Shown here piece after piece: positions 43,521 through 50,829 of a DNA stretch of 64,000 nt. The notes below the pieces were generated by a model. The model was given only the letters and a program-made list of their open reading frames with translations, did no database searches and was not told the DNA's origin. The position numbers and the translations under genes were made by a program. The stretch comes from Prevotella sp. GTDB lineage: Bacteria; Bacteroidota; Bacteroidia; Bacteroidales; Bacteroidaceae. The number at the start of each line of letters is the position of its first letter. Within the stretch, counting starts at the first letter, position 1. The stretch lies in assembly GCA_017645645.1 (NCBI GenBank), contig JAGCOB010000008.1, positions 1 to 64,000 on the forward strand, given 5' to 3'.

Positions 43521-44318
43521 ATGGAAGAAACGGTAAGACTTACTGACCTGTCAATTGGCTATCAGACGAAGAAGCAGGTGACAGTGGTGGCTGAACACCT
43601 GGATGCCGCTATCCATAGCGGTGAGCTGACCTGTCTGCTAGGACGTAACGGTATCGGTAAGTCAACGCTGTTGCGCACGCTTTCTGCCTTCCAGCCAGCC
43701 CTTGGGGGAAAGATACTACTAAGGAACTCCGAGAACTCTGAGTACTCGGAGATCTCAGAGTACTCAGATAAACAGTTGAGTCGCCTGGTAGGTGTCGTCT
43801 TGACGGAGAAGCCGGATGTGCGTAACATGACCATCGAGGAACTGGTGGGCATGGGACGGTCGCCCTATACGGGATTTTGGGGAACCCTTCATGCCGACGA
43901 CCACCGTATCGTGAACGAGGCGATAGCCTTGGTGGGCATCGAATCATTAAAAGGCAGGTTTATCCATACCCTCAGTGACGGTGAACGACAGAAGGTGATG
44001 ATTGCCAAGGCACTCGCCCAGCAGACTTCCATTATCTATCTTGACGAGCCTACCGCCTTCCTTGACTTCCCTAGTAAGGTGGAGGTGATGCAACTACTTC
44101 ACCGACTGGCTCAGGAACAGCAGAAGACCATCTTCCTCTCTACCCATGACGTAGAACTGTCATTGCAGTTGGCTGACTGTATCTGGTTGATGGAACCAGG
44201 AAAACTGAGTGTGGGCAGTCCCCGCCAGTTGGCTGACGATGGGGTGTTGAGTCGATTCATAGAACATAAGGGCATCCAGTTCAATGCCCAGACACTAACC
44301 ATACGAGTAACGGAATGA
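43521..44318 (+). CDS. ABC transporter ATP-binding protein (FecE/BtuD-like)
   Basis: The product has 265 residues. Walker A is GRNGIGKST near residue 39, the signature LSDGERQKVMIAKAL, and Walker B IIYLDEPTAFLD. The closest type is the iron-siderophore/cobalamin importer ATPase. No permease or binding protein is adjacent, so partners lie elsewhere. A 9-bp repeat run (43725-43769) encodes NSENSEYSEISEYSD just before the Q-loop region; family members have a short turn here. It overlaps the next gene by 4 bp (ATGA). Confidence 0.9.
   Translation: MEETVRLTDLSIGYQTKKQVTVVAEHLDAAIHSGELTCLLGRNGIGKSTLLRTLSAFQPALGGKILLRNSENSEYSEISEYSDKQLSRLVGVVLTEKPDVRNMTIEELVGMGRSPYTGFWGTLHADDHRIVNEAIALVGIESLKGRFIHTLSDGERQKVMIAKALAQQTSIIYLDEPTAFLDFPSKVEVMQLLHRLAQEQQKTIFLSTHDVELSLQLADCIWLMEPGKLSVGSPRQLADDGVLSRFIEHKGIQFNAQTLTIRVTE
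43725..43769 (+). repeat. 9-bp repeat in the ABC ATPase gene
   Basis: Units AACTCCGAG, AACTCTGAG, TACTCGGAG, ATCTCAGAG, TACTCAGAT, encoding NSE/YSE/ISE tripeptides, in the same frame as in the VirE/VapE and rpoN genes. Confidence 0.9.
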
Positions 44319-45352
44319 TTGACGGACACGGAGACGATATCTATCGCTATGACGCGGACATGGTGCGACTGAATTTCAGTTCGAACATCTACCAGCAGGC
44401 TGACCATTCTGCATTGAAGGCTTATCTTGCCGACAACCTCCATCTGCTCAACAACTACCCGGAGCCACAGCCCCGTTCACTAGAGAAACTTATCGCTTTG
44501 GAGTTGGGCATCTCGCCTGAGGCCGTGATGGTGACAAACGGTGCCACGGAGGCGATCTACCTCATTGCACAGATGTTGCACCATAGTGCCTCCATCATCC
44601 CGCAGCCTACGTTCAGCGAGTATGCTGATGCCTGCCGTATCAACAATCATATCATCTCGTATGAGAATACCGACGACCTCACCTCCCTGCCCAGTGACCG
44701 TGTCTATTGGATCTGTAATCCCAATAATCCGACGGGTAATGTGATGACAAAAGGTATCATCGAGTATATCGTCCGTCGTTCGCCCCGTTATACGTTTGTC
44801 GTTGACCAGTCGTACGAGGGTTATACACTGGAACCCCTCATTGACCCCAGGGAAGTACAGGACTGTCATAACCTGTTGGTGCTCCATTCCTTCAGTAAAC
44901 GTTTTTCCGTGCCCGGCTTACGGTTAGGTTATGTAACAGGAAGTCCTTCCACGATTCAAATATTGCGTAGTCTGCAGCATCCGTGGGCTGTCAGTGCCCT
45001 TGCCATAGAGGCAGGTAAGTTCCTCTTGAAACGGACGGAACCGGTCATCCCTGACCTGGCTTCCTATCTGGAGGAGACAGAGCGCCTGCGTACCAACTTA
45101 CGGCAGATTGACGGTATCCGTGTCTTTGAGACCAAGACGAACTTCATGCTTTGTGAGATAGAGCAATCGACGAGTACGGACCTCAAGTTCTACCTGATTC
45201 ACGAACATGGCATCCTGGTTCGCGACTGTCAGAACTTCATGGGACTTTCCAACCATTTCTTCCGTGTGTCAACACAACGACCCGAGGAGAATGACGTCTT
45301 GGTAGATGCCATTCGCCAGTATTTCAGACAACTTTCAGAGAAAGAGGCTTAG
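44315..45352 (+). CDS. PLP-dependent aminotransferase, CobD/HisC-like
   Basis: The product has 345 residues. It fits the class I/II aminotransferase fold (NGATEAIYLIAQML; CNPNNPTGN; VVDQSYEGYT) with the PLP Lys in HSFSKRFSVPGLRLGY. Threonine-phosphate decarboxylase (CobD) and histidinol-phosphate aminotransferase are the closest types. Coupling with a BtuD/FecE-like ATPase favours the cobalamin-related assignment, but no other cobalamin gene is in the window. It overlaps the ATPase gene by 4 bp. Confidence 0.8.
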   Translation: MIDGHGDDIYRYDADMVRLNFSSNIYQQADHSALKAYLADNLHLLNNYPEPQPRSLEKLIALELGISPEAVMVTNGATEAIYLIAQMLHHSASIIPQPTFSEYADACRINNHIISYENTDDLTSLPSDRVYWICNPNNPTGNVMTKGIIEYIVRRSPRYTFVVDQSYEGYTLEPLIDPREVQDCHNLLVLHSFSKRFSVPGLRLGYVTGSPSTIQILRSLQHPWAVSALAIEAGKFLLKRTEPVIPDLASYLEETERLRTNLRQIDGIRVFETKTNFMLCEIEQSTSTDLKFYLIHEHGILVRDCQNFMGLSNHFFRVSTQRPEENDVLVDAIRQYFRQLSEKEA

Positions 45353-46449
45353 AACCAGTGCATCAGGGAACGCAGGAAGGCAGTGAGTTCTCCTGCCATC
45401 TTCTGGTGCTGCCATAAAGAGGGGTGCCAGTCGGCACCAAAGCCAAGACTGCCGTCCTGGGGGGTGAAGTCGAAACGGTATATCTCGTTGTCACCAGTAT
45501 TCTTGGCTTCTTCCATGACCTCGTTCAAGGTGTTCTTGGCAATCTTCAGTTCCTTGCCGTTGAGCATCGAACCGCAGAGCAGCACGATCTTCGCTTTCGG
45601 GTTATGCTGGCGCACCTGTGCCACGAACTTCTTCCACGCCTGCTTGAACAGTTTCACGTCGTAGTTATTGGTGGAGAGGTCGTTGGTGCCGAGGTTGATA
45701 CATACTACCTGGGGCTGATAGCGGGAGAAGTCCCACTTCTCCGAACGGTCGTAGAGGTTGGTATACTCATACTCCGTCGTCATCACATTCTCAGGCGTAC
45801 CCGTCTTCGGACCGCCATAGGTACGGTAGACACCGATACCGCTGCGCGCCACGACATGGGCCACCGCACCGAGGTTACGGGTGGTCTGCTGGGCATACCC
45901 CAGATAGTGGTTCTCCGTCTCGTATTCGAAATGGTCGTTCGGGTTGGTACTCTCATTACCATAGGCGCAGGTGATGGAGTTGCCGACGAACTCTATACGG
46001 CGGTCAGACAGGGCAGGAGCATCCAGCATCATACCGTCGTTGTCGAGGATGAATCCCCAGAACGACGGTTTCAGCTCATAGCCCTCGATGACATACATCA
46101 GACGAACGGTATGCTCCCCCTTCGGCAGTGCTGTGGCTAGCGTCACCACGGAGTCACGTTCGCCCATGAACGCTACCTTGAAAGGCGCCGCCTCGTCAAT
46201 CTGTGCCATGAAATAACCGCTCTTCGGTTTCGCCATCATCCTCAGCGACGTACCCGTAAAACGCGCATTGATCTGTGTACCGGGGAAGGTGAAGCGCGGA
46301 CGCATGGGGTTGTCAAAACAGATACGTCCCACGTACTGGATATGTTGATCCGTAGGGTTGATGACTTTCCCTTTCAAGGGGAGGGTAGTGGAAGCCTGCA
46401 TGCCAATGGCCGTCAGGACTGTCAGGGTCAGTAGTAAAATGCGTTTCAT
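45349..46449 (-). CDS. SGNH-fold esterase, CE2-like (acetyl xylan esterase type)
   Basis: The product has 366 residues. The signal peptide (ILLLTLTVLTAIGMQAS) ends near residue 20. An N-terminal jelly-roll-like domain (about 25-150) precedes an SGNH hydrolase with block I EFVGNSITCAYG, block III INLGTNDLS and the C-terminal catalytic DWHPS. Carbohydrate esterase family 2 removes acetyl groups from xylan or other glycans in the periplasm. It is convergent with the CobD-like gene and divergent from ruvB. The TATCTTTG box at 46483-46476 is its promoter. Confidence 0.88.
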   Translation of the reverse strand: MKRILLLTLTVLTAIGMQASTTLPLKGKVINPTDQHIQYVGRICFDNPMRPRFTFPGTQINARFTGTSLRMMAKPKSGYFMAQIDEAAPFKVAFMGERDSVVTLATALPKGEHTVRLMYVIEGYELKPSFWGFILDNDGMMLDAPALSDRRIEFVGNSITCAYGNESTNPNDHFEYETENHYLGYAQQTTRNLGAVAHVVARSGIGVYRTYGGPKTGTPENVMTTEYEYTNLYDRSEKWDFSRYQPQVVCINLGTNDLSTNNYDVKLFKQAWKKFVAQVRQHNPKAKIVLLCGSMLNGKELKIAKNTLNEVMEEAKNTGDNEIYRFDFTPQDGSLGFGADWHPSLWQHQKMAGELTAFLRSLMHWF

Positions 46450-46475
46450 TATAGATTGTTTTGATTTTTTCTCGG

Positions 46476-46512
46476 CAAAGATAATAAAAGTTTATAGAAT
46501 TTCGTATCTTTG
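46476..46512. promoter_or_regulatory. Divergent -7 boxes between esterase and ruvB
   Basis: TATCTTTG on the minus strand at 46483-46476 and on the plus strand at 46505-46512. Confidence 0.65.
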
Positions 46513-46525
46513 TAGGCAAAAATAA

Positions 46526-47563
46526 ATGATGGACGAAGATTTTGACATCCGACAAGAGCAGTTCTCCAGTTCTGAGAAAGACTTTGAGAATGCACTCCGC
46601 CCGTTGTCGTTCAGTGATTTCAGTGGACAACAACAGGTGGTGGAGAACCTGCAGGTGTTCGTGGAGGCGGCGAAATATCGTGGAGAGCCCCTCGACCATA
46701 CGTTGTTGCATGGTCCTCCAGGACTGGGTAAGACGACGCTTTCGAACATCATCGCCAATGAGTTGGGCGTGGGCTTTAAGATTACCAGCGGTCCTGTACT
46801 TGACAAACCAGGCGATCTTGCAGGCATCCTGACCTCGTTGGAGAAGAATGACGTGTTGTTTATCGACGAGATACACCGTCTGTCACCCGTCGTGGAGGAA
46901 TATCTGTATTCCGCTATGGAAGACTATCGTATCGATATCATGATAGACAAGGGTCCTTCGGCTCGTTCGATACAGATAGACCTCAATCCGTTTACGTTGG
47001 TGGGTGCCACCACCCGTAGCGGACTCCTGACAGCGCCGTTGCGTGCCCGTTTCGGTATCAATATGCACTTACAGTATTACGAGCCGGAGACGTTGCAGAA
47101 AATCATCGAGCGTTCTGCAGGCATCTTACGTGTTCCTATCACCGTGGATGCCGCTGCCGAGATCTCACGCCGTTCTCGTGGTACGCCTCGTATTGCCAAT
47201 GCTTTGTTGCGTCGTGTTCGTGACTTCGCACAGGTCAAGGGTAGTGGACGCATCGATACGGAGATTACGAAGGTAGCCCTGACGGCATTGAATATCGACA
47301 AGTTTGGACTGGATGAGATAGACAACCGTATTCTGTTGACCATTATCGATAAGTTCCGGGGCGGTCCTGTGGGTATCACCACCATTGCAACGGCGATTGG
47401 AGAGGATGCAGGAACAGTGGAAGAAGTTTATGAGCCTTTCCTGATTATGGAAGGTTTTATCAAGCGTACCCCTCGCGGACGTATGGTGACAGAATTGGCC
47501 TATCGTCATTTCGGGCGTAATCCTTATACGGGGAATATCATGCAACCGAACCTCTTCGAGTAA
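46526..47563 (+). CDS. ruvB: Holliday junction branch migration ATPase RuvB
   Basis: The product has 345 residues. Walker [14 protein letters not shown], Walker [10 protein letters not shown], sensor 1 [19 protein letters not shown], and the C-terminal winged helix with [18 protein letters not shown] are all present. RuvB forms hexamers that drive branch migration with RuvA. ruvA and ruvC are not adjacent. The next gene, coaD, is reached through a 7-bp repeat run. Confidence 0.97.
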   Translation: MMDEDFDIRQEQFSSSEKDFENALRPLSFSDFSGQQQVVENLQVFVEAAKYRGEPLDHTLLHGPPGLGKTTLSNIIANELGVGFKITSGPVLDKPGDLAGILTSLEKNDVLFIDEIHRLSPVVEEYLYSAMEDYRIDIMIDKGPSARSIQIDLNPFTLVGATTRSGLLTAPLRARFGINMHLQYYEPETLQKIIERSAGILRVPITVDAAAEISRRSRGTPRIANALLRRVRDFAQVKGSGRIDTEITKVALTALNIDKFGLDEIDNRILLTIIDKFRGGPVGITTIATAIGEDAGTVEEVYEPFLIMEGFIKRTPRGRMVTELAYRHFGRNPYTGNIMQPNLFE

Positions 47564-47597
47564 ATGAGAAATGAGGAATGAAGAATGAGAAATGAAA
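47563..47597 (+). repeat. AATGAGA-type 7-bp repeat at the coaD start
   Basis: Units AATGAGA, AATGAGG, AATGAAG, AATGAGA, AATGAAA. They run from the ruvB stop into the first codons of coaD, and match the unit inside the BspA-like gene. Confidence 0.9.
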
Positions 47598-48070
47598 ATG
47601 AAGAAAAGAGAAATGCCGTGCGTGTCGGTGTTCTTGTAGGAAGTTTCGATCCGTTTACCGTAGGTCACGATTCTATTGTGACAAGAGCCTTGGGCTTATT
47701 CGATCGCCTCGTGATTGGCGTGGTGGGCGATCAGGTACATAAGCCTAATATGCAACCGGCAGAACAGCGAATGCAGACCATCAAGGAGCTTTATGTCAAC
47801 GAGCCGCGTATAGAGGTGAAACCCTACTATGGTCTTGCTGTTGATTTTGCTAAAGAGCAGGGTGCTTATTATATAGTGAAGGGTGTCCGCTCCGTTAAGG
47901 ACTTCGAATATGAACGTGACCAGGCGGACATCAACCGTCAGATCAGCGGCATCGATACCATCCTGTTGTTTGCAGAGCCCCAGTATGCCAGTGTCAGCAG
48001 TTCGCTTGTCCGTGAGTTGCAGCATTTCGGAAGGGATGTCTCTGAGTTCCTGCCTAAGAAACAAGATTAA
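47585..48070 (+). CDS. coaD: Phosphopantetheine adenylyltransferase
   Basis: The product has 161 residues from ATG 47585, or 150 from GTG 47618 (VRVGVLVGSFDPFTVGH), which would match the family's usual N-terminus. The first 11 residues are encoded by repeat-like DNA and may be an artefact. Motifs are GSFDPFTVGH (nucleotide site), KGVRSVKDFEYE and YASVSSSLVREL. It makes dephospho-CoA in coenzyme A synthesis. Confidence 0.95.
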   Translation: MRNENEEKRNAVRVGVLVGSFDPFTVGHDSIVTRALGLFDRLVIGVVGDQVHKPNMQPAEQRMQTIKELYVNEPRIEVKPYYGLAVDFAKEQGAYYIVKGVRSVKDFEYERDQADINRQISGIDTILLFAEPQYASVSSSLVRELQHFGRDVSEFLPKKQD

Positions 48071-48075
48071 TCGTC

Positions 48076-49077
48076 ATGAAGAAGTATTTATATTTGGTGA
48101 GCCTCATTGGCTTGATGGCTTGTAGCACGATCAAGAAACAGCCTGTAGAGGAACAACCTGTTGTCACGATTCAGTTTAATGCGGACTCCGCCTATGCTTT
48201 CTGTGCCGCCCAGTGTGACTTCGGACCCCGTGTGATGAACAGTGATGCCCATGAGCGTTGTGGTACCTGGATCCAACAGAAGTTCCAACAATACGGTTAT
48301 CAGGTCGAGATGCAGAAAGCCGATCTGAAGGGCTATAACGGTACGATACTCAAAAGTACGAACATCATCGCGAAACAGCCAATTGCTAATAGCCAAGAGC
48401 CAACAGCAAAGATTTTTATCTGCGCCCATTGGGACAGTCGTCCTTGGGCTGATAATGACCCTGACTCCGCCAACTGGCACAAACCTGTGATGGCAGCGAA
48501 TGACGGTGCCAGTGGTGTTGCCGTGATGTTGGAGTTAGCACGACTCATCCAACAGAACGACTCCCTGAATATCACTGTTGACTTCATCTGCTTCGATGCA
48601 GAAGACTGGGGCGTTCCCCAATGGGATGAGAAAGGTGACGGTACAGACTCATGGGCTTTGGGTTCCCAGTATTGGGCTAAAGAATATAGCCAACAGCCAA
48701 AATCTAACGACCAACAGCCTTATCAATATGCCATCCTCCTTGATATGGTAGGTGGACAGGGTGCGAAGTTCTATCAGGAATCCTATTCCTTACAGAAGGC
48801 AGGTGCTGTTGTAGAGAAGGTATGGCGTGCCGCCAATGCTGCAGGCTATGGCAGTTTCTTCCCGATGAAGGAAAGTGGTGGCGTGACAGATGATCATATC
48901 CCTGTGAACGATGTGGCAAATATCCCCTGTATTGATATCATCAATTGCTATCCTGACTGTAAACAGAGTTCCTTCGGTCCTACATGGCATACCATTCAGG
49001 ACGATATGCAGCATATCGACAAGAACACCCTGCAAGCCGTCGGGCAGACCTTGGTACAGTTGATATATAACGAATAG
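48076..49077 (+). CDS. M28 family peptidase / glutaminyl cyclase-like lipoprotein
   Basis: The product has 333 residues. The signal sequence has lipobox LMACS with Cys near 16. Metal and active-site features are AHWDSRPWADND, ANDGASGVAVMLELARL, CFDAEDWG, ILLDMVGGQG and GVTDDHIPVND. This layout fits Zn-dependent glutaminyl-peptide cyclotransferase-like M28 proteins, probably anchored in the periplasm. Two 7-bp repeat runs lie in loops: 48376-48410 (QPIANSQEPTAK) and 48687-48720 (SQQPKSNDQQP). It begins 5 bp after coaD. Confidence 0.9.
   Translation: MKKYLYLVSLIGLMACSTIKKQPVEEQPVVTIQFNADSAYAFCAAQCDFGPRVMNSDAHERCGTWIQQKFQQYGYQVEMQKADLKGYNGTILKSTNIIAKQPIANSQEPTAKIFICAHWDSRPWADNDPDSANWHKPVMAANDGASGVAVMLELARLIQQNDSLNITVDFICFDAEDWGVPQWDEKGDGTDSWALGSQYWAKEYSQQPKSNDQQPYQYAILLDMVGGQGAKFYQESYSLQKAGAVVEKVWRAANAAGYGSFFPMKESGGVTDDHIPVNDVANIPCIDIINCYPDCKQSSFGPTWHTIQDDMQHIDKNTLQAVGQTLVQLIYNE
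48376..48410 (+). repeat. 7-bp repeat in the M28 gene, first run
   Basis: Units CAGCCAA, TTGCTAA, TAGCCAA, GAGCCAA, CAGCAAA. Confidence 0.8.
48687..48720 (+). repeat. 7-bp repeat in the M28 gene, second run
   Basis: Units TAGCCAA, CAGCCAA, AATCTAA, CGACCAA, then CAGCCT. This is the same family as 48376-48410, pdxB and 32554-32586. Confidence 0.8.
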
Positions 49078-49091
49078 CTCTCCACGCTCAA

Positions 49092-50408
49092 TTAAATCTG
49101 TCCTGCCTCTACCATCAGGACAACCCGTTCTGTGAGGCGGTCGATACCTTCTGGGTCGTATTTCTTCTTCAGACTCGCTCCGAAAGCCCAGGCAAATGCC
49201 TGATAGAAACCGGCACGTACGGGACCCAGGAAGGCCTGGATGAGTTCGTAGCCGGAGGAGTTGCTCTCACGATAGATGAGTTTGATAAGTAGTTTTCCCT
49301 GTGAGTAGGTGAGTTTCTTCATACGGGGCTTATATTCCTTCATGATACTCTTCTCCACGAGTTTCATGTGTGCATCCCTAGCTTTCTTGTCTGGCAGTGT
49401 CTCCAAGAACTCTGCTGTCTCCATCATGATGGCACGTGCCTCTTTGGCGATAGGCAGTACGATCTTCACGTTCTTCACCAGACGGTTATAGGCCTGCTGT
49501 TGTTTCTTGCTGCTGAAGGTGATAGGCGGGTAGACATAGACATTGTTCATCTCCATATACTGGATGCTGTCGCCGTTTTCCAAGACCTTACCCACCTTCA
49601 CTGTCGGCACGAAGGTAGGACTATCTAAGTCTATATCCTGTCGCTTCTGATCAGTATTCTGCGCATGGATGCCCAGCGTCATCATCAGTACCAGCAGCAA
49701 TACCAGTCGTCTGATATCCTGTATGATCAGTCCTGCAAGGGTCATGCCGAAGGTGGCTGTGATATGGACGAGAGAGCCTTTAGCAAGCTGTTGGCTGTTG
49801 GCTGTCGGCTTTTGGCCTGCCTCATCGCTATAGACACATTGGAACTTATGTCTTGGAAAAGTTTTCTCTTTTTTGAAACGGTTACGGAGGGCACGGGCCA
49901 GAGGATCACCCTTTACCTTCCAGAACTCTGCCACCTGTATCTTCGTGGAATCGAGTTTCAGGGCGGCACCCATGGACGAGAACAGTCTTGCTTCCGTTTC
50001 ACATGCCTTGAGGATGAGTAGTGCCTTATCCTTCAGGGAGTCGATGGCATCGATGATATAGTCGTACTTGTCTAAATCAAATTCGTCTGCTGTTTCTTCA
50101 GAGAAAGTCTTCTGCAGGGCGGTAATCTCCGCATCAGGGTTAATCTCCAGCAGTCGCTTCCGCAAAGCCTCCACCTTCGGTTGTCCTACCGTCTGTGTCG
50201 TTGCCATCAATTGCCGATTGATGTTCGTCACATCCACGCAGTCGAAGTCTACGATGGTTAACAAGCGAACTCCTGTGCGTACCAAAGCCTCTGCACACCA
50301 TGAGCCCACACCACCTGTTCCGAAGATGATGACTCGTTGTTCACTGATGCGTTCCATCGCCTCTGTACCCAGCAACGCTTCTGCCCGTTGGAAGATTTCC
50401 TTTCCCAT
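49092..50408 (-). CDS. TcdA-like (ThiF/E1) protein fused to DUF4294
   Basis: The product has 438 residues. Residues 1-235 are an E1-like ThiF/TcdA domain (VIIFGTGGVGSWCAEALVRTG; DFDCVDVTNINRQ; YIIDAIDSLKDK), the type that cyclises N6-threonylcarbamoyladenosine in tRNA. Residues about 238-255 (RRLVLLLVLMMTLGIHAQ) look like an internal signal peptide. The remainder is DUF4294 (YPPITFSSKKQQQAYNRLVKNVK; GPVRAGFYQAFAWAFG), normally a separate exported protein. Where a separate gene would have ATG, the sequence reads ATC (IRRLV). A 7-bp repeat run (49791-49818) encodes QKPTANSQQL in the TcdA part. Confidence 0.8.
   Translation of the reverse strand: MGKEIFQRAEALLGTEAMERISEQRVIIFGTGGVGSWCAEALVRTGVRLLTIVDFDCVDVTNINRQLMATTQTVGQPKVEALRKRLLEINPDAEITALQKTFSEETADEFDLDKYDYIIDAIDSLKDKALLILKACETEARLFSSMGAALKLDSTKIQVAEFWKVKGDPLARALRNRFKKEKTFPRHKFQCVYSDEAGQKPTANSQQLAKGSLVHITATFGMTLAGLIIQDIRRLVLLLVLMMTLGIHAQNTDQKRQDIDLDSPTFVPTVKVGKVLENGDSIQYMEMNNVYVYPPITFSSKKQQQAYNRLVKNVKIVLPIAKEARAIMMETAEFLETLPDKKARDAHMKLVEKSIMKEYKPRMKKLTYSQGKLLIKLIYRESNSSGYELIQAFLGPVRAGFYQAFAWAFGASLKKKYDPEGIDRLTERVVLMVEAGQI
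49791..49818 (-). repeat. 7-bp repeat in the TcdA-DUF4294 gene
   Basis: Plus-strand units TTGGCTG, TTGGCTG, TCGGCTT, TTGGCCT. Confidence 0.85.
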
Positions 50409-50414
50409 ATAGTA

Positions 50415-50825
50415 TTACCGTAAGGCAAGTGCCTTGTTCTCAGCAGCCTCCATGATTTCACGTTCACCAGGACCTTTATCGTTGATGCCGCAGAGATGAA
50501 GAATGCCGTGGATGATGACACGATGCAGTTCTTCGTCATAGTCCTTCTGAAAGAGTTCAGCATTTGAACGTATGGTATCAAGGGAGATGACAAGGTCGCC
50601 ATTGAGAGTATTGCCCTCGTTGTAGTCGAAGGTGATGATGTCGGTATAATAATCGTGACCCAGATACTGGCGGTTGACCTCCAGGATATGTTCGTCGTCA
50701 CAGAAGAGATAGCCTACCTCTCCCACTTTCTTGCCGTAGGTGCCAGCCACACGACGGATCCAAGCAGTGGTCTCACGTCTCTTGATATTCGGGAAACGGA
50801 CATTCTCGTTTTGGTAGGTAATCAT
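50415..50825 (-). CDS. ybeY: Endoribonuclease YbeY
   Basis: The product has 136 residues. The zinc motif reads IHGILHLCGINDKGPGERE; compared with HGxLHLxGyDH the third His is missing, a change I recall in Bacteroidetes YbeY. It acts in 16S rRNA maturation and ribosome quality control. It lies 4 bp after the dipeptidase fusion gene and 6 bp before the TcdA-DUF4294 gene, so all three are probably co-transcribed. Confidence 0.9.
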   Translation of the reverse strand: MITYQNENVRFPNIKRRETTAWIRRVAGTYGKKVGEVGYLFCDDEHILEVNRQYLGHDYYTDIITFDYNEGNTLNGDLVISLDTIRSNAELFQKDYDEELHRVIIHGILHLCGINDKGPGEREIMEAAENKALALR

Positions 50826-50829
50826 AGAC

